Assembly (NCBI GenBank): GCA_030635025.1
Contig: DAOVZQ010000122.1
Span: 1 to 7,207, forward strand
Length of the DNA stretch: 7,207 bases
Source of the DNA: a bacterium
Lineage (GTDB): Bacteria; Krumholzibacteriota; Krumholzibacteriia; LZORAL124-64-63
Direction: 5' to 3'
The notes beneath the pieces were generated by a model, which was given only the letters and a program-made list of their open reading frames with translations, did not search any database and had not been told where the DNA came from. Made by a program: the position numbers and the translations under genes. Shown one piece after another: positions 1 through 6,498 of this stretch; positions within the stretch are counted from its first letter, which is position 1; every line of letters starts with the position of its first letter.

Positions 1-1436
1 ACTACGAAATCGAGACCTATTGCCCGCTGCAGAGCGACGGCCAGGCGCCCGCCGCCTACTGGCGCACGCCCGGCGGCGTGCCGGTCGACCCCGAGCGCGT
101 CACTTTCCGGGTACGTCCGGTCTTCCACCCCGATCTGACGCCTGACGAGCGAGACGTCTTCTTCCGGTCGTTCAAGTTCAATAGCGAGGCGTCCTGGCTG
201 AAGGTCCAGTCGGGCAAACGCTACATCCGCGGCGACATGGCCATGACGGTGGATGTGACCTACGACGGCAAGCGTATCGCCGATCCCGGCGTTTACAGCG
301 CACGAGTTCTCGCGACCCTCGACGGCGGCGATCTTTCCGGCGTGGCCGGCCGCGAGTTCTCCCTTTGGAATACGGTCGTGGTGGGTGAAGCGGCCGACCC
401 GGCCGACGGCGCCATGCGCGTCTTCGACGGCAAGGGACTGCAGGCTTCGACCACGCGGCGCCATTTCGTGGCGGTTCCCGCGGGTGCGACGGCCATGCGC
501 TGTCGACTAGAAGTCAGCAAGGATCTCGGCGCGCGTGACGGCGCCGGCTGTTATCTGGAGATTTGTAATCCGGAGGGTGCAGTGAAAGGCGATTGGGCCG
601 GCTACGCCCGTCCGGAGACGCATCCCGTCTCCGACATGGTGATCACAGGCGACGACCTCTATCCCGGTCTGTGGGAAATGAACATCGTGGCGGCCATCGG
701 CAACCTGGTAGATACGGATTATCGCCTGACCGTGTCCTTCGACGCCTACACGACACAGCCCGCCGAAATCACCGAGCTGTCGCGTAGCGGCACCGGCAAA
801 TCGGCTGACGGTTCGCTGACGGTAACCCGCGCCTTCCCCGGCGTTTTCAAGGGTGATGTCCGGGCCGTGATCGACGGCTTCGGCCGCAAGCGCGAGATCG
901 AGATCGAAGACTCCGACGAATGGTCCCATTCGTTCACCCTCGACGCCACCACGCCTCGCGCCTCTTTCCATCTCGAAATGGACGAGGCCACGGCCAACCT
1001 CTTCACCGATTGTGCCGTCAACATCCTCGATGCCGACGGCCACGCCGTGCGCGGCACCGGTTTCGACGGGATGGTCTGCGACGTGAACGTGTCGAAACCC
1101 GCGTCGGCGACCACGGCCAAGTTCACCCTGAAGGTCGTAGGCGGCTTCGCCCTGGGTGTCGATGCCGAGAGTTGGGGCTTCGATATAGTCGAGACCTACC
1201 GCCTCGCCACGCCGGTTTCGGGCGAGGTCACGCGTGCGGGCGACGGACCCATGCACTTGTACTGCGGCGTACCGACCGATCTGGACGTGGCGTTTACCGG
1301 CGAATGGCCCGCGCCGCCCGAGGATTTGACCGCCACGGGTCTGCTGACCTTCCGCGATCGCAACCTCGATGATCGCCGACCCGGCGACGATGGGGGCGCG
1401 GTGGTGCTGGAGGTGCCGATCAGGCTTGCGGATTAG
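1..1436 (+). CDS. Tripeptidyl-peptidase-II-like subtilisin family protein, C-terminal part (5' truncated by window)
   Basis: The frame is open from the window edge (first full codon at base 3) to the TAG at 1434-1436, giving 477 residues, so the true start lies upstream. The GTG at 78 is an internal codon, not a credible start. The reading resembles the region after the catalytic domain in tripeptidyl-peptidase II (peptidase S8). A segment with YWRTPGG, a PVFHPDL stretch and FKFNSEASWL (171-200) leads into a beta-rich module ending in DPGVYSARV (about 282-305). RRHFVAVPAGAT (456-491) then matches the family's typical 'RRHF..VP.GAT' turn, and more beta-sandwich-like sequence follows. The Asp/His/Ser catalytic residues would lie upstream and cannot be checked, so activity is unproven. 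Tripeptidyl-peptidase II removes tripeptides from the N termini of oligopeptides. Family resemblance is from memory of motifs. The gene is followed by a terminator and faces the amidase gene. It could instead be a subtilase with only the same accessory domains. Confidence 0.75.
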   Translation, partial: YEIETYCPLQSDGQAPAAYWRTPGGVPVDPERVTFRVRPVFHPDLTPDERDVFFRSFKFNSEASWLKVQSGKRYIRGDMAMTVDVTYDGKRIADPGVYSARVLATLDGGDLSGVAGREFSLWNTVVVGEAADPADGAMRVFDGKGLQASTTRRHFVAVPAGATAMRCRLEVSKDLGARDGAGCYLEICNPEGAVKGDWAGYARPETHPVSDMVITGDDLYPGLWEMNIVAAIGNLVDTDYRLTVSFDAYTTQPAEITELSRSGTGKSADGSLTVTRAFPGVFKGDVRAVIDGFGRKREIEIEDSDEWSHSFTLDATTPRASFHLEMDEATANLFTDCAVNILDADGHAVRGTGFDGMVCDVNVSKPASATTAKFTLKVVGGFALGVDAESWGFDIVETYRLATPVSGEVTRAGDGPMHLYCGVPTDLDVAFTGEWPAPPEDLTATGLLTFRDRNLDDRRPGDDGGAVVLEVPIRLAD

Positions 1437-1455
1437 GACCGACCGATATTCAAAG

Positions 1456-1491
1456 CGCCGGGGGCGAAGCGAGGCTTCACCTCCGGCGTTT
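1456..1491. terminator. Hairpin terminator, probably bidirectional
   Basis: A long stem lies 20 bases after the TAG of the subtilase gene. Left arm 1456-1464 (CGCCGGGGG) pairs with 1480-1488 (CCTCCGGCG) with one G-T pair. After a C/A mismatch, GAAGC 1466-1470 pairs with GCTTC 1474-1478 around a GAG loop. On the plus strand the stem is followed by TTTGTGATATTT. On the minus strand it is followed by GCTTTGAATAT, so the U-tracts are imperfect both ways. The position between two convergent stop codons (1436 and 1532) supports termination for both genes. Confidence 0.8.
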
Positions 1492-1497
1492 GTGATA

Positions 1498-1511
1498 TTT
1501 ACACGTGTAAA
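1498..1511. repeat. Perfect 14-bp palindrome TTTACACGTGTAAA
   Basis: The 14 bases read identically on both strands and sit between the hairpin terminator and the stop codon of the amidase gene at 1532. Perfect palindromes of this size are typical of dimeric regulator sites, but this one is downstream of both convergent genes, where an operator is not expected. It could extend the terminator structure or be chance. The symmetry is seen directly; any role is unknown. Confidence 0.45.
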
Positions 1512-1531
1512 CTACAGCCGAGTGCAGTGAA

Positions 1532-3313
1532 TTAGGACAGTGCGTCCAACAACGCCTTGACCACCTTCTGTGCATCACGCTGCCGTAACTGCTCGTAACG
1601 CACGGCCCAGATGTGGTCGTCGAACGCCAGGTTGCGCATCTCGACCAGAAGTTTATAGCGGGTGGGGTTGTGGCGGAGTACGCCAAGGGCCCGGCCCTTG
1701 ATGCGCGCGCCGGCGCCCATGGCGGGCAGCAGCTTGCGCGCGAAGTCTCGCGACACCGTGTCCGTCCGTCGAGAACTCTGATAGTAGAAGAGTGTGACGG
1801 CGTTACCGGTGGGCGGATCGTTGTCCGCGTGGAAGCTAAGGAAGACCTGGCGGTTTCCGGGCGCGTTCTTGAAGGCCGTCTTGGCGATGTCGATCCGTGC
1901 GTTCAGGTACTTCTGGCCACCCTTGGGCCAGGTGGCCGGCTTGTTGGCGCGGTTCCAGGCCAGGCTGTTGAAGACCTCGTTGCGGTCGTGGACGAAGGTG
2001 CTCGACACGGGTGCGTTGCCGCGCAGCAGGTGATTGGGGCTGATCAGGGTGAGGGTCACTTTGGCGCCGTGCAGTTTGAGCAATACGTACACGCGCAGGG
2101 CGATGTCGTAGACCACTTCGTCCTCGACGATATAGAAGCGATCTCCCTGGGCGTCCTTGCCCGCGACGATGGCTCCCGGATCGATCCCCCCGTGTCCGGG
2201 GTCCAGCACAAAGTGCCATCCGTCCAGACGGTTGCTCAGCGGCTCCGCGGTATTGAGGACCGCATCGAAGCGCTCCAACAGCTTGCGGGCGTGCCTGTAG
2301 CTGACCAGCGGGGAGATGGAGCTCTCCTCCTTGTAGGTCTTGCTGTGCTGATGGTTGGCCCGCGGCCCCTCGTAGTAATAGGGCCCGTTACCCGTTTCCA
2401 GCCGATGAACGCCGCTCACCGCGACCAGCAGGTTTTCCCAGTCGAAAGTCTGTGTCGTCGGAACCTCACTTGGGACGGTGCCCGATCCCAGCAGGGGGCG
2501 TACGTGCAGCGACTGCCCCGGGTGGATCAGGGAGCCCCGGATGCCGTTCAGGTCGCGCAGCTCCCGCAGACTCATCTGGTGCAGGCGCGCGATCTCGTTG
2601 AGGTTGTCGCCGCGGCGCACGGTATAGGTGGCGGACGCGGGCGTCGCTTCGCCGTTGAGTTCGAGTTCCTGACCGGGATAGATGCGGTCGGAGGTGAGTC
2701 CGTTCAGGTCCTTCAGCCGCGCGACGGTCAGGCCGTAGGCCTCGGCGATCTCCCACAGGGCGTCGCCGCGCTCGACGATGTGCACCGACCGATCGACCTC
2801 GCGCAGGCGCAGCTTCTGTCCCACGAAAATCCGGTCGTTCTTCAGATCGTTGATGCGCTTCAGGGCCGATACCGAAGTGCCGTGCCGTCCAGCGATGCGG
2901 GACAAGGTGTCGCCCCGCCTGACAACGGTGACGGCCGTTTCCCCGTCGGCGGCCCGCAGCCGCAGCTTTTGTCCAGGCACGATCCGACTGCCGCGCAGAT
3001 GGTTCAGGCGCTTGAGTTGTGTGACGGTGACATCGAAGCGCTCGGCGATCTTGGAGAGATTGTCGCCGCGTCGGACCACGTGCCACTCCCGGTCGTGGTC
3101 GGGGAGCAACAGGTTCTGGCCCACCAGGAGCCGATCGTCATCCAACTCATTCCAGTTCATCAGTTCGCGAACCGTGACGCCGTAGCGTTCGGCGATCTCC
3201 GTGAGGTTTTCACCGCGGGCGACCACGTGCGTTCGCCACTCCTGGGCGGGGGCGTTGACGGGCAGGGCGCAAAGACCGAGCAGGCAGAGGCCGATGATGA
3301 GCTTGTGGTGCAT
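1532..3313 (-). CDS. Secreted N-acetylmuramoyl-L-alanine amidase with five LysM domains
   Basis: 593 residues. An N-terminal signal peptide (about 1-24, hydrophobic core LIIGLCLLGLCAL) sends it out of the cytoplasm. Five LysM peptidoglycan-binding modules follow at about 27-70, 77-120, 128-171, 177-220 and 229-272, each with the RGD/RGE start, an 'LN.L' centre and a 'PGQ/VGQ.L' end. After a linker (273-365) comes an Amidase_3 zinc domain (about 366-590), which cuts the bond between MurNAc and the stem peptide. DPGHGG (371-376) supplies zinc ligand H374. A Glu in VEDEVVYDIAL (E397 most likely) is the second ligand, SFHAD (493-497) gives H495, and the Glu of LVEMRNL (E558) is the expected catalytic acid. 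The active site therefore looks complete. Start: ATG at 3313, with AGGAG (3327-3331) 13 bases upstream, which is a long spacing. It is probably the last gene of the sirtuin-glycosyltransferase operon, 78 bases after the latter. Likely role: wall remodelling or daughter-cell separation (inference). Confidence 0.93.
   Translation of the reverse strand: MHHKLIIGLCLLGLCALPVNAPAQEWRTHVVARGENLTEIAERYGVTVRELMNWNELDDDRLLVGQNLLLPDHDREWHVVRRGDNLSKIAERFDVTVTQLKRLNHLRGSRIVPGQKLRLRAADGETAVTVVRRGDTLSRIAGRHGTSVSALKRINDLKNDRIFVGQKLRLREVDRSVHIVERGDALWEIAEAYGLTVARLKDLNGLTSDRIYPGQELELNGEATPASATYTVRRGDNLNEIARLHQMSLRELRDLNGIRGSLIHPGQSLHVRPLLGSGTVPSEVPTTQTFDWENLLVAVSGVHRLETGNGPYYYEGPRANHQHSKTYKEESSISPLVSYRHARKLLERFDAVLNTAEPLSNRLDGWHFVLDPGHGGIDPGAIVAGKDAQGDRFYIVEDEVVYDIALRVYVLLKLHGAKVTLTLISPNHLLRGNAPVSSTFVHDRNEVFNSLAWNRANKPATWPKGGQKYLNARIDIAKTAFKNAPGNRQVFLSFHADNDPPTGNAVTLFYYQSSRRTDTVSRDFARKLLPAMGAGARIKGRALGVLRHNPTRYKLLVEMRNLAFDDHIWAVRYEQLRQRDAQKVVKALLDALS
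2498..3235 (-). repeat. Five diverged tandem LysM-coding repeats
   Basis: The amidase gene carries five consecutive units of about 150 bases, one per LysM domain. The DNA retains similarity at the start of each unit: plus-strand GTCGCC(G/C)CG or a close variant recurs near 2607, 2762, 2908, 3063 and 3211. The units differ widely elsewhere, so this is old duplication under selection, not recent copying. The repeat is worth knowing because short-read assemblies and homology searches can misalign here. Confidence 0.8.
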
Positions 3314-3326
3314 GAGGGGACGAGTA

Positions 3327-3331
3327 CTCCT
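3327..3331 (-). promoter_or_regulatory. Ribosome binding site AGGAG of the amidase gene
   Basis: The minus strand reads AGGAG, with 13 bases before the ATG at 3313. The spacing is longer than the usual 5-9 bases, but no better purine run lies closer and the signal peptide begins directly at this ATG, so the start is retained. Confidence 0.5.
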
Positions 3332-3341
3332 GTTGGTGGCG

Positions 3342-3375
3342 CCCGCCCGGCGGCGGGATCGTCGTCCGTGACGAT
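3342..3375. other. Two adjacent hairpins in the glycosyltransferase-amidase gap
   Basis: Two perfect 6-bp stems abut each other. CCCGCC 3342-3347 pairs with GGCGGG 3352-3357 around a 4-base loop. ATCGTC 3358-3363 pairs with GACGAT 3370-3375 around a 6-base loop. They occupy nearly half of the 78 bases between the glycosyltransferase stop (3392) and the amidase start (3313). No T-run follows on either strand, so they are not standard intrinsic terminators. They could stabilise or process the mRNA, or dampen read-through into the amidase gene (inference). Confidence 0.45.
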
Positions 3376-3391
3376 TGGCACAGAATAGCTG

Positions 3392-4666
3392 CTACACCCG
3401 AACTTCGTCCAGGATTCCCGCCAGGATTTTCATGTGGCGTTCGCGATCGTGGTGTTTTTCGGCGCGGGCGCGGGCGGCGGCGCGGGCGGTCGCCGGCAGG
3501 TCGTTGGCTCGGTCCAGGGCCCTCACCAGGTCCGCCGCGTCGCCGGGGCGGAATAGCACGCCGTCCTCGCCGTCGGTGAGACACTCGGGAATACCGGCGA
3601 TGTCGGCGCCGACCACGGGTACGCCGGCCGCCAGGGATTCCAGCAGGGAGAGCGGTCCGTTCTCGTACCATTCGGACGGCAGAACGGTGAAGCGCGCTCC
3701 GTGGATTTCCGTCGCCAGGTTGTCGGGACTCAACGGCCCCAGGAAGTCGACGCGCTCCAGGTCGAGTTCACCGGCCAGCGCGCGCAGGTCGCCTTCAAGC
3801 GGACCCGAGCCCGCCAGGCGCAGACGGGGAGGCGGTGGATCTCCGGCGCCACGACGATCCTGCTCCCAGCGGGCGTGGGCATGCAGCAGTGTGACCAGTC
3901 CTTTTTCACGGGAGATCCGGCCGAAGTAGAGATAGGCGTCGTCGGGATCGCGGTCGGCGGGTCGCCAACGGTCGAGATCCACGAAGTTGGGCATGTGTGA
4001 GAGCCGGTCTGCCGGATAACCCCACTCGGCGTACTTGCGCTCGTAGAAGGCGCTGGGACAGAGGAATCGGCTCACGGTCGTCTCGTAGAGGCGCCGTGAT
4101 CGCTGATTGGCGGTCTCCACCGCGGCCAGGATCGACGCGGCTGTCGAGTCTTTCACACAACGTCCGCGCACCGCCTCCCAGAAGCGGCCGCCTCGGCAAC
4201 GCTCGCACACCGCGCCGTCGCGCATCATGTGGATGGCCGGGCAGAGCAGGCGCAGATCGTGCAGGGTCATCACAACGGGAATCCCGTGGCGGCGCAGCAC
4301 AGGCAGCAGCGAAGGGCTCAGGTGATGGTAGATGTTGTGCAGATGGGCCACGTCGGGACGGATGTCCTGCAGCAGTTCGTCCAGCTTGCGCGCGGCCTCG
4401 CGATTCCAGATCAGCGACGCGGCCGCACCGAGCGAGCCCATCGATAGGCGGGGTGCACTGTAGTCGTGAGCCTTGACGAAGTACTTGTCCCAGGGCGAGG
4501 GACGCGCGTGTTCGTCGCGCATGGCGAAGGGCACCACCCGCCAGCCCATGGCGGTCAGGTCCTCCTCCTCCTGCAGCAGGTAGCGGCCGACGCCGCCGGC
4601 CGGTCCCACATCGTGATAGAACTTGTTGACCAGCAGGAGTGTGGGGCGCGCGGTGTCGTTGGTCAT
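3392..4666 (-). CDS. Glycosyltransferase family 4 (GT-B fold)
   Basis: 424 residues starting at the ATG 4666-4664. The frame stays open further upstream, but there it overlaps the sirtuin gene and is low-complexity and Arg-rich, so this ATG is the start. It overlaps the sirtuin TGA by four bases (ATGA). The N-terminal acceptor-side domain carries the Gly-rich turn GPAGGVGRY (21-29) and HLHNIYHHLSP (108-118). The C-terminal nucleotide-sugar domain carries YFGRISREKG (247-256), LAGSGPL (284-290) and the EX7E motif E335-E343 in YENGPLSLLES, followed by AAGVPVVG. Cysteines C142, C154, C157 and C170, in a CP...CERC...RC pattern before KDS, recur in a subset of GT4 enzymes and may bind a metal. The enzyme should move a sugar from a nucleotide-sugar donor to a lipid-linked or polysaccharide acceptor on the cytoplasmic side. 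There is no signal peptide or membrane segment, and donor and acceptor cannot be told from sequence. No other polysaccharide genes flank it. Confidence 0.92.
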   Translation of the reverse strand: MTNDTARPTLLLVNKFYHDVGPAGGVGRYLLQEEEDLTAMGWRVVPFAMRDEHARPSPWDKYFVKAHDYSAPRLSMGSLGAAASLIWNREAARKLDELLQDIRPDVAHLHNIYHHLSPSLLPVLRRHGIPVVMTLHDLRLLCPAIHMMRDGAVCERCRGGRFWEAVRGRCVKDSTAASILAAVETANQRSRRLYETTVSRFLCPSAFYERKYAEWGYPADRLSHMPNFVDLDRWRPADRDPDDAYLYFGRISREKGLVTLLHAHARWEQDRRGAGDPPPPRLRLAGSGPLEGDLRALAGELDLERVDFLGPLSPDNLATEIHGARFTVLPSEWYENGPLSLLESLAAGVPVVGADIAGIPECLTDGEDGVLFRPGDAADLVRALDRANDLPATARAAARARAEKHHDRERHMKILAGILDEVRV

Positions 4667-5397
4667 GGCAGCAGTTCCGGGACGGTTTCGTCGGCGCTGC
4701 CCGGGACGAAGAGGTCGACCCACTGGCTCACGCCGCCCTGTTCCAGGTTGAATTCGACCACCGTGGCGCCGGCGGTCTTGGCCAGCATCGCCATGCCGGC
4801 TGCGGGGTGTACGAGTCCGGATGTTCCGATCACCAGGAATACATCGCAGTTTCGGGCCGCATGGCTCGAGGCGCGCATCACCTCGGTGTCGATGGATTCG
4901 CCGAACCACACCACGCCCGGACGCAGCAGTCCACTGCATTCGGGGCAGGCCGGCATCAACTCCAGGGGGACGTCCTCATTGTGTTGCTCGAGTCCGCAGG
5001 CCGTGCAGCGCAGGGTCCAGAGGGATCCATGGAATTCGATCACGTCCACGCTGCCGGCGCGCTGGTGCAGACCGTCCACGTTCTGTGTGATGATCGTGAC
5101 GTCGCCGACGACTTGCGCCAGATCGGCCAGGGCCAGGTGGGCCGCGTTGGGTTCGCAGTCGGCCACCAGTCCCCGTCGCCAATCGTACCAGCGCCAGACC
5201 TTGTCCGTGTCGCGATGGAAGGCTTCGGGTGTGGCCAGGTCCTCGGGCCGCTCGTTCTCCCACAGACTGTCCGCGCCGCCGCGAAAGGTGGGGACGCCGC
5301 TGGCCGCGGAGATGCCCGCGCCCGTGAGCACGGAGATGCGCGAATCGGGGGAGAGGGTCGACTTGATCTCGGCCAATGTCGGTCCGGGCTGGGGCAA
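4663..5397 (-). CDS. cobB: NAD-dependent protein deacylase, class III sirtuin (CobB/SIRT5-like)
   Basis: 244 residues, the usual size for a compact bacterial sirtuin. It removes acyl groups from protein lysines using NAD, in the cytoplasm. Visible motifs: NAD-binding TGAGIS (25-30) and PTFRGG (36-41), TQNVDGLHQRAG (104-115), catalytic His in EFHGS (H123), a four-Cys zinc site (C131, C134, C151, C154), and GTSG (191-194) with a later EFNLE. Y71 and R74 in WRWYDWRR match the Y-x-x-R pair that marks class III enzymes and favours acidic acyl groups such as succinyl; this is known for CobB and SIRT5 and inferred here. The start is the TTG at 5397-5395: an AAAGGA lies 7 bases before it and no ATG comes earlier than the NAD motif. 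It is first in a minus-strand operon with the glycosyltransferase, whose ATG overlaps its TGA. It is divergent from the MA-type peptidase gene. No acyl-CoA gene is adjacent to suggest a specific substrate. Confidence 0.94.
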   Translation of the reverse strand: MPQPGPTLAEIKSTLSPDSRISVLTGAGISAASGVPTFRGGADSLWENERPEDLATPEAFHRDTDKVWRWYDWRRGLVADCEPNAAHLALADLAQVVGDVTIITQNVDGLHQRAGSVDVIEFHGSLWTLRCTACGLEQHNEDVPLELMPACPECSGLLRPGVVWFGESIDTEVMRASSHAARNCDVFLVIGTSGLVHPAAGMAMLAKTAGATVVEFNLEQGGVSQWVDLFVPGSADETVPELLP

Positions 5398-5404
5398 GGC
5401 GAAG

Positions 5405-5410
5405 TCCTTT
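5405..5410 (-). promoter_or_regulatory. Ribosome binding site AAAGGA deciding the sirtuin TTG start
   Basis: The minus strand reads AAAGGA, then 7 bases, then TTG. This good spacing is the main reason to accept a TTG start. Confidence 0.65.
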
Positions 5411-5459
5411 CCGGCGATCGACCTGGGGGCTGAGGTTGCGGTCCGGGACGCGATGCCTC

Positions 5460-5489
5460 ATCATCGGACCGCGGGGCTCGACGTGTCAA
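5460..5489 (-). promoter_or_regulatory. Candidate sigma-70 promoter for the sirtuin-glycosyltransferase(-amidase) operon
   Basis: On the minus strand an exact TTGACA (5489-5484) is followed after 18 bases by GATGAT (5465-5460), which matches four of six TATAAT positions including the key A2 and T6. Transcription would start near 5453 and leave a leader of about 55 bases before the sirtuin TTG. It lies in the 123-base divergent gap. A weak oppositely directed pair, TTGCGG (5436-5441) and CATCAT (5459-5464), could serve the plus-strand peptidase gene and overlaps it. The -10 boxes are poor, so both are tentative. Confidence 0.35.
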
Positions 5490-5495
5490 TGGTGT

Positions 5496-5506
5496 TCGGT
5501 AACCGA
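5496..5506. promoter_or_regulatory. Small inverted repeat TCGGT-A-ACCGA before the MA peptidase gene
   Basis: Two perfect 5-base arms around a single base, located 2 bases before the ribosome binding site of the peptidase gene and just behind the minus-strand promoter candidate. The position would suit a regulator controlling either divergent gene, but such short symmetry can occur by chance. Confidence 0.25.
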
Positions 5507-5508
5507 CC

Positions 5509-5514
5509 AGGTGG
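5509..5514 (+). promoter_or_regulatory. Ribosome binding site AGGTGG of the MA-type peptidase gene
   Basis: AGGTGG stands 6 bases before the ATG at 5521 and supports that start, which also places the signal peptide at the very N terminus. Confidence 0.55.
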
Positions 5515-5520
5515 TCTCAC

Positions 5521-6471
5521 ATGTTCAAGAGGGTCATCATCATCCTGATCGTGTTGGGGTTGGCCGCTGTTTGGCCGGCCGATGCGTTCGTGGCGCAGTC
5601 ACGGGCGGAAACGAATCTATCTATTCGCCTTATCCGCCACCCGGACGTTCATCCCGACCTCGAGCGTGATTGCCGGGCCGCCCTGCGGGAATACGGTCCC
5701 GCCCTGGCAGACCGGATCTGGCCCTTCGTTCACCAACAGCCTCAGGTGGATGTCCATCTCGTGACCACGGCCGTCTTTCGCGACACGCTCGGCGGCCGCG
5801 TGGCCGACTGGGGTGTCGGCGCCGCCTCGGGACGCACCGCCTGGATCGATTGTGATCGTGTCCAGGGTGTCGGTCGCACCGTCCCCTATGTCATGCTTCA
5901 TGAAATCGCCCACTGCCTACTGCATCAGGGGATGGGCAACACCCGCGTGCCGTCCTGGTTCCACGAAGGCGTCGCCCAGCAGGTTTCGGGGGAGTGGCGG
6001 TTCCGCGATACGGTCTCCCTGATGATGGACGGCTTCGTACCCGATCTGCAGGGGCTCGAGGGCCGTTTTCCCGGTAATGTCCAGTGGGCCGATCGCGCCT
6101 ACAGGGCGAGTCTGCTCGCCGTCGAAACGCTGCTGGATTGGTACGGAGAGGACGTAATCGCCGAGATTGTCCTGGCCACCCGTCTGAACGGAGATTTCCG
6201 GGTCGCCTTCGCGGAAGTGACCGGTACGGAGTACGAAGAGTTTACCACCCGTTTCGCCCGCTCCATGCGTATCCGCTTCGGCTGGCTGGTGACGCTCACC
6301 CGCTGGCCTACCCTCTTCGTGCTGATGGCCGTGGGTTTTGCCTTCGGCGCGATCATGCGCATTCGTCGCACGCGCCGGCGTCTGGCCGAACAGGACGACC
6401 CGGAAGACGATGAAATCGAAGGGGATTGGCAAGTTACCGACACCGATCCTGATATCGAGGCCTCTGAATAA
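5521..6471 (+). CDS. Membrane-anchored zinc metallopeptidase, peptidase MA family
   Basis: 316 residues. An N-terminal hydrophobic signal (about 4-28: KR, then VIIILIVLGLAAVWP) exports the chain. The zinc site is HEIAH (127-131) with a following WFHEGVAQ (146-153), whose E149 is the likely third ligand, as in the gluzincins of the peptidase MA-like group; E128 would be the catalytic base. The site looks intact. A single membrane segment at about 262-279 (WPTLFVLMAVGFAFGAIM) is followed by a basic cluster RIRRTRRR, which fits a cytoplasmic-side stop. The last 26 residues (291-316) hold 13 Asp/Glu. Predicted topology is therefore a periplasmic or extracytoplasmic protease domain held by a C-terminal anchor with an acidic cytoplasmic tail (inference). 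The substrate is unknown. Start: ATG with AGGTGG 6 bases upstream. The gene stands alone on the plus strand, divergent from the sirtuin operon. Some proteins of this family have lost activity, but all three ligands are present here. Confidence 0.85.
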   Translation: MFKRVIIILIVLGLAAVWPADAFVAQSRAETNLSIRLIRHPDVHPDLERDCRAALREYGPALADRIWPFVHQQPQVDVHLVTTAVFRDTLGGRVADWGVGAASGRTAWIDCDRVQGVGRTVPYVMLHEIAHCLLHQGMGNTRVPSWFHEGVAQQVSGEWRFRDTVSLMMDGFVPDLQGLEGRFPGNVQWADRAYRASLLAVETLLDWYGEDVIAEIVLATRLNGDFRVAFAEVTGTEYEEFTTRFARSMRIRFGWLVTLTRWPTLFVLMAVGFAFGAIMRIRRTRRRLAEQDDPEDDEIEGDWQVTDTDPDIEASE

Positions 6472-6498
6472 TCCAGGATTGCATGCTGCACGTTTGAC

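Noticed and set aside
78..1436. GTG at 78 as the start of the subtilase-like gene
   Set aside because: The same frame is open to the window edge and already reads family-like sequence before base 78, so the gene continues upstream.
1613..3388. 591-codon plus-strand open frame opposite the amidase gene
   Set aside because: It is the antisense shadow of a G+C-rich gene with clear LysM and amidase motifs. Its own translation is low-complexity, rich in Val, Gly, Gln and Arg, has no recognisable domain and ends beyond the amidase start.
4667..4939. 91-codon upstream extension of the glycosyltransferase frame
   Set aside because: It overlaps the conserved zinc region of the sirtuin in another frame, is Arg/Gly-rich and without motifs. 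The ATGA overlap at 4663-4666 gives a far better start.
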